Below, piece by piece: positions 9,261 through 17,900 of a stretch of DNA of 64,000 nucleotides (position 1 is its first letter; each line of letters starts with the position of its first letter). The position numbers were made by a program, and so were the translations under genes. The stretch comes from Streptomyces gossypii. GTDB lineage: Bacteria > Actinomycetota > Actinomycetes > Streptomycetales > Streptomycetaceae. The stretch is taken from contig NZ_JAJAGO010000002.1 of assembly GCF_025165795.1 (NCBI RefSeq), positions 1 to 64,000 on the forward strand, read 5' to 3'. The notes beneath the pieces were generated by a model. It was not told where the DNA came from. It worked only from the letters and a program-made list of their open reading frames with translations, and did not search any database.

Positions 9261-9325
9261 GCCGGGACTGCGGGGACCGCCGGGGCTGCGGGGACCGCCG
9301 GGGCTGCGGGGCCGCCGGGGCTGCC
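9261..9325. repeat. GC-rich 18-bp tandem repeat upstream of cvnA
   Basis: Units close to GCCGGGGCTGCGGGGACC at 9261-9278, 9279-9296, 9297-9313 (one base short) and a partial unit at 9314-9325. Lies about 95 bp before the cvnA start, so it would be within or just upstream of the leader. Confidence 0.8.
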
Positions 9326-9405
9326 GGCTCAGGCGGAGACGGGCAGACCGTGGGACCGCCGGTAGGGCAGGCGTTGGCGCATCGACAGCCGTGGGAGTCA
9401 ACTTC

Positions 9406-9759
9406 TCAGCCCCGTGGACCGGGCTTGGCGGCGCGGTCGGAGGGCGTAGGGCGTGTTGCGGAAGCCCCCTGTGTCCGGGAGGGCAGAGGGGACCGCTGGT
9501 CTCTCTGAGGCGTAACCCTCAGCCGGATACCGCCCCGGACTGGCAGGGCGGTGCCGCGCGAGGTGCGTTCACACGAGGCGGGTTCAGCGGCCTCGAGGAG
9601 CTGTTGCGTGATGACGTGGTGGGTGTGAGGGGCGTACCGGGCCTCACTGCGCCGGATGCTGTCGAGCAGCCGTGTGGCGCTTCCGGTGCACTTCTTCCGG
9701 AGCAGGGCCTGTAATTCACGATGCTGCTGGAGGCCCCCGGCTAACCCCACCTGTGCCAT
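9406..9759 (-). CDS. Possible small protein of unknown function upstream of cvnA
   Basis: A 117-residue frame starting at ATG 9759. The first 55 residues look protein-like (helical, with RLLDSIRRSEARYAP), while the rest is Arg/Pro/Ser-rich like a chance frame in GC-rich DNA. Only a weak GGTGAAG is upstream. I recognise no family. The 660-bp stretch 9167-9826 otherwise shows only the tandem repeat at 9261 and no RNA gene. Confidence 0.22.
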   Translation of the reverse strand: MAQVGLAGGLQQHRELQALLRKKCTGSATRLLDSIRRSEARYAPHTHHVITQQLLEAAEPASCERTSRGTALPVRGGIRLRVTPQRDQRSPLPSRTQGASATRPTPSDRAAKPGPRG

Positions 9760-9826
9760 CGTCTTCACCCGCCACACGCTAATACGATCCGTGACGGAGG
9801 GTCAACTGCGTGTTCGGGCAGGGTAG

Positions 9827-10951
9827 TCAGGCTCCGTCTCCCCGGAAGGCCGGATACAGCGGGAGCGGGCCCGCCTGCCAGTCCGTATGGGCCAGCGCGA
9901 GGAGGCGGCGCATCGCATCCGTGAAGGCCGGGAGGCCGGGCAGGGTGCTCGCCGCCTCCCAGCGGTGCCGCAGGAGTTCACGGCCGGTGGGGACGGGGCG
10001 GCGGGTCGGGTGCATCAGCTTCTCCTCCCGTACCGCGTGGGGGAGGAGGTGGACCGTGGCGCTGAGGGTCCAGGCGGCGACCGCATCGCGCATCCCGGCC
10101 TCCCACACCGCGTCCTGTCGCAACTCCGGGTACACCGCGACGACTTCGGCACGGTAGGTCTGCTCGATCTCCTCCGCCAGGCCGTCCGGCAGCCGGAAGA
10201 CGCACCAGCAGCTGGAGAACGGCATCCGGCAGTACGCGGCGGTCAGGAAGACCGACTGGAAGCAGGCACCCTCGAAGTCGATCAGGCGGAGCCCGTCCGC
10301 GGTGAGCAGGTTGTTGTCGGGGCAGGTGTCGCCCGGCGTGAAGACCGGGCGGTGGTGCCCCGACGTCAGACCAGCGGTCACCCAGCCGAGTTCGACGCGG
10401 AGCGGGTCGGCCGGCTGGGCGTCCAGCTTGGCGTCCAGCGGCGGCAGGGTGATACCGGCTTCGGTGAGCCGTGCGGGGAACGCGTCGGCGTCCTCCGCGA
10501 TCCAGGGGCCGCCGCCCTCGCCTCCGCTTGCGCCGTAGCGGGCGAAGAGCCGGGCGAGGTCGCCGCGTCGGCCGACCGAGGCCGCGGCCAACCGGCCGAG
10601 GCCGCGGGCCAAGGCGAGCAGGCCCGCCGTTGCCGTCCTGGGGTCGTCACCGAGCAGCACATCGGCGAGTGTCGGCGCGTCACCCAGATCCGCCATCACC
10701 ACCATCGCCAAGTCCTCGTCCACTGCCAGCAGTTCCGGCCCGGCAAGTCGGAGAGAGAGCCCGGCCGCCTCCGCCGCGAACGACCGCCGCCCCTCGTCAT
10801 CCTCACCGAAAGCCTTGACGACGACGGTGCGCCCCGCGTCCGTACGACAGCGCAGCACGGTCGTACGCCGGCCGCCGACCAGCTCGACCGGGTCGCAGAG
10901 GGTGGCGGTGTCCAGCAGCCGGGCGGCGGCGCGCAGCAGGGGGCCGCTCAT
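9827..10951 (-). CDS. Aminoglycoside-phosphotransferase-like (APH/choline kinase fold) protein
   Basis: 374 residues. Kinase-like landmarks: N-lobe VVVKAFGED with the ATP-binding Lys, the catalytic loop FTPGDTCPDNNLL (Asp and Asn of the APH Brenner motif, although the usual His is replaced), and the metal-binding LIDFEGACF. The start at 10951 overlaps the padR stop as ATGA, so it is made with the PadR regulator. Family knowledge: members phosphorylate small hydroxylated molecules, including antibiotics, but many Streptomyces paralogues have unknown substrates. Context (PadR plus MATE exporter) suggests a self-protection or drug-handling role; this is inference. Confidence 0.8.
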   Translation of the reverse strand: MSGPLLRAAARLLDTATLCDPVELVGGRRTTVLRCRTDAGRTVVVKAFGEDDEGRRSFAAEAAGLSLRLAGPELLAVDEDLAMVVMADLGDAPTLADVLLGDDPRTATAGLLALARGLGRLAAASVGRRGDLARLFARYGASGGEGGGPWIAEDADAFPARLTEAGITLPPLDAKLDAQPADPLRVELGWVTAGLTSGHHRPVFTPGDTCPDNNLLTADGLRLIDFEGACFQSVFLTAAYCRMPFSSCWCVFRLPDGLAEEIEQTYRAEVVAVYPELRQDAVWEAGMRDAVAAWTLSATVHLLPHAVREEKLMHPTRRPVPTGRELLRHRWEAASTLPGLPAFTDAMRRLLALAHTDWQAGPLPLYPAFRGDGA

Positions 10952-11532
10952 GCGGGGTGCTCCGCCGTGCCGCCGGTGGGCCCGCGCAGTTCCGCGAGGG
11001 TCTGTGCGATCCAGTCGCGCTCCGCCCGGTGGGCCTCCCGGGCCATGATCAGCATGCCGCGCCGGTAGCGGTCGGACTCGTCCTTGATCCGCACCAGCTC
11101 GCCGCTGGTACCGGCGCCCGTACCTGCTCCGGCACGGCGGAAGAAGCTCGCGGGCTCGTCCAGGAAGTCCAGCCGCCGCTGGAGCAGCGCCGCCTGCTCG
11201 GCCCGGTCCGGCAGCTGGCTCAGGAAGGCGAGCAGCGTGAAGAAGGAGGCGCTGTTGCTGATCTCGCCTTGCTTCGGCTCCCGCAGGCGCCGCAGCAGTT
11301 CGGCCCGTCCGTGCCCGGTGAGCCGCAGGACCTGCCGGGTGGGTGCCCCGGCGCCGGGCTCCGGGTGGCGCTCCAGGTGCCCCGCCTCGCGCAGCCGGTT
11401 GAGGGCCGGGTAGAGGGCACCGTCGCTGACGGGGCGGGTGTGCCCCATCAGGTCGGAGATGCGGCGGCGCAGCTCGTAGGCGTGCAGGGGGCGTTCGGCG
11501 AGGAAGCCGAGGACGGCGAGGGCGAGCACCAC
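10948..11532 (-). CDS. PadR family transcriptional regulator
   Basis: 194 residues from GTG 11532. N-terminal winged helix: LAVLGFLAERPLHAYELRRR, then VSDGALYPALNRLREAGHLE, and the wing TRQVLRLTGHGRAEL. The C-terminal half is a helical dimerisation arm of PadR subfamily s2 size. It lies divergent from a MATE exporter with an operator dyad (11540-11570) in the 76-bp gap; PadR proteins usually repress an adjacent exporter and themselves until an effector binds. Confidence 0.93.
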   Translation of the reverse strand: MVLALAVLGFLAERPLHAYELRRRISDLMGHTRPVSDGALYPALNRLREAGHLERHPEPGAGAPTRQVLRLTGHGRAELLRRLREPKQGEISNSASFFTLLAFLSQLPDRAEQAALLQRRLDFLDEPASFFRRAGAGTGAGTSGELVRIKDESDRYRRGMLIMAREAHRAERDWIAQTLAELRGPTGGTAEHPA

Positions 11533-11539
11533 GGCAGGA

Positions 11540-11570
11540 TACCTCTATTCGAGTAACTCTAATCGAGGTA
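11540..11570. promoter_or_regulatory. Operator dyad between padR and the MATE exporter gene
   Basis: 14-bp arms (11540-11553 and 11557-11570) around a TAA spacer, matching at 12 of 14 positions, AT-richer than the surroundings. Position between the two divergent starts and overlap with the ribosome-binding/promoter region of padR fit a PadR binding site. Confidence 0.7.
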
Positions 11571-11608
11571 GTCTCGCGACGAGCAGACATGGAGGGGGGA
11601 AAGCTGTC

Positions 11609-13033
11609 ATGGGCAGCGCATCAGAGCAGAGTGGAGCCGGACCAGGGCCGGTGCGGCGGCGGCTGCTCGGTCTGGCGGCGCCGGTCTATCTGGAACTCCT
11701 CTCCGGCGTGGTGGCCGGAATCGTCGACACCCTGTGGGTGTCCCGGCTGGGCGTGGCGGCGGTCGGCGCGGTCGCCGTCGCCACGACGCTGGAGAACGTC
11801 CTGCTGGGCGTGATCCTGCTGGCGAACATCGGCACCACCGTCGTGCTCGCCGAACGGCTCGGCCGCGACCCGTCCGCGCACGTGCTCCCCGTCGTACGGG
11901 CCGCAGGTGTGCTGTGGCTGGTCATCACACCCGTCGTCGCGGTCGGCGGCCTCCTCGGCCGGGAGCGGATCGCCGCACTGTTCACAGGCGGGAACGGTGA
12001 AGTCTTCCGGCTCACCGTGGAGTTCCTCGCGGTCTCCTTTCCCGGGATCGCCGTCTTCTTCGCCCAGAACGTCGTGGACGGCGTCTTCAAGGGCGCGGGC
12101 GACACCCGCACCCCCATGCGGACGGCGATGCTGGCCAACTCGCTGATCCTGCTGCTCGATCCGCTGCTGATCTACGGGTTCGCGGGTCTGCCCCCGCTGG
12201 GCGTCCAGGGCGCGGCACTGGGCACGGTGCTGGGCCGCGCCGTCGCGTTCACCGTCAGCGTGCTGCTGCTGAGACGCCTGCTGCGGGGCCTGCGGCAGGC
12301 ACCGCGCACACCGCACGTGCCGTCCCCCAGCACAACGAGCCGCCCCGGCCCGCTGAACGGCACGCGTGCCGCACTGCGTCGCGTACTGGCCGTCGGGCTC
12401 CCCGCCTCCGGCGACTTCATCCTGCGCATGGGAATCGCCGTCGCGCTGGTCGGTGTCGTCGCCCGGTTCGGCGAGGCGCCGCTCGCCGCGTACGGGATCG
12501 GGACGAAGGTCATCCTCTTCGCCACCATGGCCTTCTACGCCGTACGCCAGGCCGCGAGCATCCTGCTGGCCCGCACCGGGAGTGCGGTGCCGGGCGCCGG
12601 CGCGGTCATCGGACGGCAGGCACTGCTGATCGCCTCCGTCCTCGCGGTCGGAGCGGGCACGGCACTCCTGCTCGGCGGCGGACCACTGCTGCGCGCCTTC
12701 TCCAGCGACCCGGAGGTGATCGGCGAGGGCCGGGTCCTGCTGAGGTTCCTCGCCCTCTACCTGGTCGCACTGGCGGGTGTGGTGAGCCTCGGCGGCGTGT
12801 TCATGGGCGGCGGCCTCGCGGGCGCGATGTTCCGGATCACGCTCTCCGGCGCGGCCGTGCAGATACCCCTCGCCTACGGCCTCAGCGCGCTCCCCGTCCT
12901 GGGCGTCCGGGGCGTCTGGCTCTCCATGGTGCTCGGCACGGCATCCCAGTACGCCCTCTCCTTCTCCCTCTTCCGCCGCCACTTCCCCGGAGCCCCGGAA
13001 CCAGCCCGGCGCACCCGCGCCCGCGCCCGGTAG
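11609..13033 (+). CDS. MATE family multidrug efflux transporter
   Basis: 474 residues with about 12 hydrophobic segments in two similar halves. Features: GLAAPVYLELLSGVVAGIVD in TM1, VVDGVFKGAGDTRTPM in the first half and the mirrored VGLPASGDFILRMGIAVALV at about residue 262, with a Pro/Arg-rich loop between the halves. Family knowledge: Na+ or H+ coupled export of drugs and metabolites across the cytoplasmic membrane. Likely under PadR control through the operator at 11540-11570. It ends right at a poorly resolved poly-G region, and the nearest metabolite locus begins 300 bp further on, so it could serve as that locus's exporter (inference). Confidence 0.93.
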   Translation: MGSASEQSGAGPGPVRRRLLGLAAPVYLELLSGVVAGIVDTLWVSRLGVAAVGAVAVATTLENVLLGVILLANIGTTVVLAERLGRDPSAHVLPVVRAAGVLWLVITPVVAVGGLLGRERIAALFTGGNGEVFRLTVEFLAVSFPGIAVFFAQNVVDGVFKGAGDTRTPMRTAMLANSLILLLDPLLIYGFAGLPPLGVQGAALGTVLGRAVAFTVSVLLLRRLLRGLRQAPRTPHVPSPSTTSRPGPLNGTRAALRRVLAVGLPASGDFILRMGIAVALVGVVARFGEAPLAAYGIGTKVILFATMAFYAVRQAASILLARTGSAVPGAGAVIGRQALLIASVLAVGAGTALLLGGGPLLRAFSSDPEVIGEGRVLLRFLALYLVALAGVVSLGGVFMGGGLAGAMFRITLSGAAVQIPLAYGLSALPVLGVRGVWLSMVLGTASQYALSFSLFRRHFPGAPEPARRTRARAR

Positions 13034-13344
13034 CGCTTCATGAGTGCGGTGAGCGTGGGGGGGGGGGGGGGCCGGGGGGGGGGGGGCAGCCCCCGCCCCG
13101 AACACAACCCCCCCCCCCCCCCCGCTTTTTTTGGGGGGGGTGGGGGGGGTTTTTTCGGGCTCGGGTGGGCCTTAAACCCGCCACGCTCGAAAACCACCAC
13201 CCCGACACCCCGCACAGCGGACGCCGGGCAGCAGGCCACGGACGCGCTGGCGGCGGACCGTACGGACTCAACGCCGGAACGCCGGAACGCCGGAACGCCG
13301 GAACGCCGGAACGCCGGAACGGGAGAACGGGGAACTCGGGGCGC
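13034..13344. other. GC-homopolymer fold-back stretch, probably low-quality sequence
   Basis: Runs of 15 G (13057-13071), 13 G (13074-13086) and 16 C (13108-13123), then blocks of T and G. The outer ends (GAGCGTGG at 13051 and CCACGCTC at 13181) are complementary, so the stretch can fold back on itself. Six copies of the 8-bp unit GCCGGAAC follow at 13273-13320. No gene is visible. The pattern suggests a GC-rich terminator hairpin that was read badly. Confidence 0.75.
13273..13320. repeat. Six tandem copies of an 8-bp unit
   Basis: GCCGGAAC repeated six times without interruption just downstream of the prenyltransferase stop codon. Confidence 0.9.
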
Positions 13345-14523
13345 TCAGTCGGCCGGGAGGTAGGTGCCCGGTGCGAGGTAGACGGAGAACCTCGGGGAGT
13401 CGCCGCCGCGGTAGGACATGAAGTTCTGGGTCTGTGACTGTGCCAGCGGCCGGTCGGCGAGGGCATCGAGGACGCGGGCGTACGGCGCGGGGTCGATCCC
13501 CTCGCCGCTCAGAAAGGCCGCCACACGGTCGCGGGCGGCCGCATCATGGCTGTGGACCGGGATCATCGGGATGTACGCGGCCGCGCTGGGAAGGTCTCGT
13601 CCGGCGCGGAAGGTGAAGGTGGTGACGGGTGGTTTCCGCTTCCACTCGGCGGAATCATGACGGCCGTTGATCTGCCGCAGCGCCCGCGCGAACGAGCCCG
13701 GGACATGGCCGCTTGCCACGGCCGCTTTGGCGTCGATTTCCTCGGCGGACACGCCGGAGTGTGCGAGGTAGACCTGCACCCGCAGCGCTTCGCCGTCGAC
13801 CAGGTCCAGAGCGATGAACACGGGTTCGTGCTCAGGGCCGTAGGCGCCACCCAGGTGCTCGGTCAGCGCGCGCCAGGGGCGTGTCAGCCCCAGACGGGTC
13901 AGGGCTTCCTCCGTCCGGGCGGCGGCCTCTGCCCGGCCCGAGATCGCGGGGTTGAGGAAGACCTTGTACTGGGGGTGTGCCCCCTGGCGCCAGGCCACAG
14001 CGTGGCCCCCGGCGGAGAACCCTTGCGGTTCGTCGGCCGTGAAGAGGTCCTCGATCCGCAGGTAGTCGCCGATCGAGACCCCGGGCCTCTCAGCAAGGCG
14101 CCGAGTGAGGGTCATGCCGTCCTCCATGCGTGCCCGGACGTCACCGCGCGGGGACTCCAGGGACATCCGGACCTGCGGCTCGCCGGCCTCCCAGGCGATG
14201 GACAGCTCGCACGGCATACCGTCGATGGAAACCCAGCAGGCACGTTCGGGGGGCGTACCGACCGGGAGTTCACCCCAGGGTGCGGTCAACTCCCGCAGCA
14301 GCTCCAGGATCGAGGAGCGGGTCTCGCCGGTGAGACCGAGGCTCTGGCAGGCACGCCACACCCGGTCGCAGGCGACTTCCGCATAGCTGTCGGCAGGCGA
14401 ATACCGCGGGGAGTCGAACCGCATGGGGCGTCCGACCATCTCGGCGACGACCCCGGAGTCGGACGTGAACAGTTCCGCCTGAGACGGCTGTCGAGGGTCG
14501 GAATCGAGGTCTACGGCATCCAT
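13345..14523 (-). CDS. DMATS-type aromatic prenyltransferase
   Basis: 392 residues in the size class of bacterial indole prenyltransferases of the ABBA (PT-barrel) fold. Alternating beta-strand/helix pattern with the family-typical QYKVFLNPAISGRAEA segment and several conserved Arg/Lys/Tyr strands (KPPVTTFTFRAGRDLPSAAA, SPRFSVYLAPGTYL) that would line the diphosphate tunnel; no DDxxD motif, as expected for this soluble family. ATG 14523 is preceded by AGGGAG with 5-nt spacing. Divergent from the NRPS. Family knowledge: attaches a dimethylallyl or longer prenyl group to an indole ring. In teleocidin-type pathways the homologue prenylates C-7 of indolactam V; whether DMAPP or GPP is used here cannot be read from sequence. 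Confidence 0.88.
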   Translation of the reverse strand: MDAVDLDSDPRQPSQAELFTSDSGVVAEMVGRPMRFDSPRYSPADSYAEVACDRVWRACQSLGLTGETRSSILELLRELTAPWGELPVGTPPERACWVSIDGMPCELSIAWEAGEPQVRMSLESPRGDVRARMEDGMTLTRRLAERPGVSIGDYLRIEDLFTADEPQGFSAGGHAVAWRQGAHPQYKVFLNPAISGRAEAAARTEEALTRLGLTRPWRALTEHLGGAYGPEHEPVFIALDLVDGEALRVQVYLAHSGVSAEEIDAKAAVASGHVPGSFARALRQINGRHDSAEWKRKPPVTTFTFRAGRDLPSAAAYIPMIPVHSHDAAARDRVAAFLSGEGIDPAPYARVLDALADRPLAQSQTQNFMSYRGGDSPRFSVYLAPGTYLPAD

Positions 14524-14988
14524 GGTGGCTCCCTGTGTCCTACTTCGCCGCAAGCGGGCAAGCATGCGCGCGAGGTCTTCCCCTCGCAGCGCGGAGTATG
14601 ACGAGGCTCTGCCTGACAGTTCCCACGAAGCACCTTTCAGGAGTTTGTTCAGGCCAATCTCCTGGTCGCACACCTGAGGGATGACCGTACGACCGTGCCC
14701 GGCGATCCGGTGCCGCAGTCGGCGCACACCCTGACGGCCCCTCCAAAGGCGACCGCACCTGCAAATCAGGGCCCGGACCCGAAGCCCGGCACACCGCCCG
14801 GCCGGATGCGAGAACGGCTGAATTGCTCCGCCACGCCGGCATGCACGGCCACGTACTGCGACATGATCGATACACACCGTATGAATAACGTGCTCACCAA
14901 ACGACATGAGTGTGCCCTTCCCTGTGCGGCCGACCGACGTGTCTCGGCACCGCCCTTCTCCGGGAAGCCCGCACAGAGGAGTTGACGC
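14524..14988. promoter_or_regulatory. Divergent promoter region of the prenyltransferase and NRPS genes
   Basis: 465 bp with no convincing gene. The last 130 bp before the NRPS are relatively AT-rich (around TATGAATAACG at about 14880), where a promoter is most likely. GAGGAG about 7 nt before GTG 14989 is the NRPS ribosome-binding site. No pathway regulator gene is found in the locus, so control must come from elsewhere or act here. Confidence 0.5.
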
Positions 14989-17900
14989 GTGTCCGCACAG
15001 CATCACCCCGCGCTCCCCGTGACGCTCCCGGAAGCCTTCGCGCGACAGGCTGAGCTGACTCCCGAGGCGACCGCACTGATGTGCGCGGCCAAGGAAGAAC
15101 CGGCCCTCACGTACCGGGAACTCGACGCCCGTGCCGACCGCCTGGCCCGGCGGCTGGCCACGGAGGGGGTCGGGCCGGGCTCCACCGTGGCGGTCCTGAT
15201 GGAACGCTCTGCCCAGCTTGTGGTGTCTCTGCTCGCCATCGTCAAGTCCGGTGGCTGCTATGTGCCGTTGGACTCACGGCAACCCGCCTCCCGGCTGCAG
15301 TGGGTACTCCAGCAGACCGGAGCCCGGCTGATCCTGACGGACGGATCCGGTCCCCAGGCCGAGTTCGGCGCTGGGCTAGGCCCCGGGCCAGGACCTCTCG
15401 GGGTCCTGCCGGTGCCCCTCGGCCCTTCGGACGGGCGCGCAGGGCCGGCAGCTCCCGGCGTCCCTGCCGAACCGCGGCAGCTCGCCTACGTGATGTTCAC
15501 CTCCGGCTCCACCGGTACGCCCAAGGGCGTGGCAGTGACCCATGAGAACGTCGTGGGGCTGGCACAGGACCAGGCATGGCGCACCGGTGCCCACGAGCGG
15601 GTCCTGCTGCACTCGCCACATGCCTTCGACGCGTTCACCTACGAACTGTGGGTGCCGCTGCTGTGCGGCGGCACGGTCGTGGTCGCGCCCCCGGGCGAAC
15701 TGGACGCCCCCGGCGTCGCCTCGGCGGTCTCGGACGCGGGAGTCACCGGGTTGTGGGTGACCGCCGGGCTGTTCTCCGTGCTGGCGGAGGAGGACCCGCG
15801 GTGCTTTCGCGGCGCGCGCGAGGTGTGGACCGGCGGTGACGCGGTCTCCCCCACGGCTGTCCGGCGAGTCCTGCGGGCCTGCCCGGGGACGGTGGTCGTC
15901 AACGGCTACGGGCCGACGGAGTCGACGACGTTCGCCACCTGCCACCGGATCGCCGAACCCGGTGGCCCGCGCACCGTGGTTCCCATCGGCACCGCCATGT
16001 CAGGCATGCGCACCGAGGTTCTCGACCGTCAGTTGCGCCCGGTGCCGCCAGGTGAGGTCGGGGAGCTGTATGTCGGCGGCTCGGGACTGGCCCGTGGTTA
16101 CTGGAACAGCCCGTCGCTGACCGCGGACCGGTTCGTCGCCGACCCGCTGGGAAAGCCCGGAGCTCGGCTCTTCAGGACCGGTGACCTGGTGCGCGGCGGT
16201 TCGGATGGGCTGCTGGAGTTCGTGGGCCGCAGCGACGACCAGGTGAAGATCCGCGGCTTCCGTGCCGAGCCGGGCGAGGTGGAGGCCGTCCTCACGGAGC
16301 ACCCGGGTGTCGCCCAGGCCGCGGTCGTGGCCAGGGCGGACCAAGCGGGTCACAAGCGGCTCGTCGGGTATGTCGTCCCCGCCGAGGAGACCGGGCCACA
16401 GGAGCAGCGCACCGCGGCGCAGGCGGATGCGGTGAGCGAGTGGCAGGGCATCTACGACTCGCTCTACAGCGAAGTCGCGCGGGCGCACTTCGGCGAGGAC
16501 TTCTCCGGCTGGGACAGCAGCTACGACGGGCGGCCCATCCCGCCGGAGCAGATGCGGGAGTGGTGCGACGCGACCGTGGAGCGGATCCGCGAGCTCCACC
16601 CACGTCGGGTCCTGGAGATCGGTGTGGGGACCGGGTTGCTGATGTCCCGGCTGGCTCCGCAGTGTGACGCCTACTGGGGGACGGACCTGTCAGGCCAGGC
16701 CATTGAGGCGCTGACCCGACTGGTACGCCAGGACGCCTCCCTCGCGGGCCGGGTCGAGCTGAGCGCCCGTGCGGCCGACGACATCAGCGGCCTGCCCGTC
16801 GGCTTCTTCGACACCGTCGTCATCAACTCCGTCACCCAGTACTTCCCCGACGCCCACTACCTCGTGGACGTCCTGGCCAAGGCCGTCGAACTGCTCCTCC
16901 CCGGCGGGTCGGTCTTCGTCGGGGACGTACGCAACCTGCGCCTGCTGCGCCCCTTCCACACCGATGTCCAGCTGCGCCGCCCGGACCTGCCGTCGAGCCC
17001 CGGCGCGCTGCGCGCGGCCGTCGAGCACGCCATGATCCGGGAGAAGGAACTCCTGGTCGATCCGGCGTTCTTCACCGAACTGGCGGCTGCCGTCCCCGGC
17101 ATCGGCGGCAGCGAGGTGCGGGTGAAACGAGGACGGTACGTCAACGAGCTGACCCGCTACCGCTACGACGCCGTCCTGCGGAAGGCCGTACGGGGAGCCG
17201 GGCCCGGCCTTCCTGCGGATGAGCTGCTGACCGTCGACGAGGTTCTGCCCGTGGAGGAGCTGCGGTGGGGCCGGGACGTGTCGGACCTGGAAGCGCTGGC
17301 AGACCGCCTCGACGCCGGACGGCCCGTCGACATCCGGGTGACCGGCATGCCCGACAGCCGGCTCGCGCCCGTCACCGCGGCGCTGCGGGCTTCTGAGGGT
17401 GGCACGGGCCGACTCCGCTCGCTGGGCGGTCAGGACGACGCCGAGAGCCTTGCGCTTGAGCAGCTGCACGATCTTGCCGCCGGGCTGGGCCTCCGGGCCT
17501 CCGCCATCTGGTCCGCCACCGCTGACGACGCCCTGGACGTCGTGGTGACCTGCCGCCCGCCCGGCACGCCCGGCGGCGGCGCTCCGGGGCCGACCGGTAG
17601 GGCACTGAGCTCGCTGGTCAACGCCCCCGCGACCGTGCGCAACACCGGCGCCCTGGTTTCCTCGGTCCGCGCCTTCCTGCGTGAGCGGCTGCCCGAGTAC
17701 CTGGTACCGGACGCCACGGTGGTGCTGGAGGCACTGCCACTGACACCGCACGGCAAGGTGGACCGGCACCGGCTGCCGGAGCCCGGCATCGGCTCCGCCG
17801 AGGACGGACGGCCGCCGCGCAACCCTCTCGAAGAACTGCTGTGCCAGCTGTTCGCCGACATCCTGGGCGTGTCCGGGGTCACCATCGACGACAGCTTCTT

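Noticed and set aside
7172..9508. A 778-codon plus-strand open frame over the conservon
   Set aside because: Antisense to cvnA-cvnC, which are recognisable and translationally coupled.
14524..15006. N-terminal extension of the prenyltransferase frame to near 15006
   Set aside because: AGGGAG with proper spacing lies before ATG 14523, and the extension is Cys/Arg-rich and overlaps the NRPS start.
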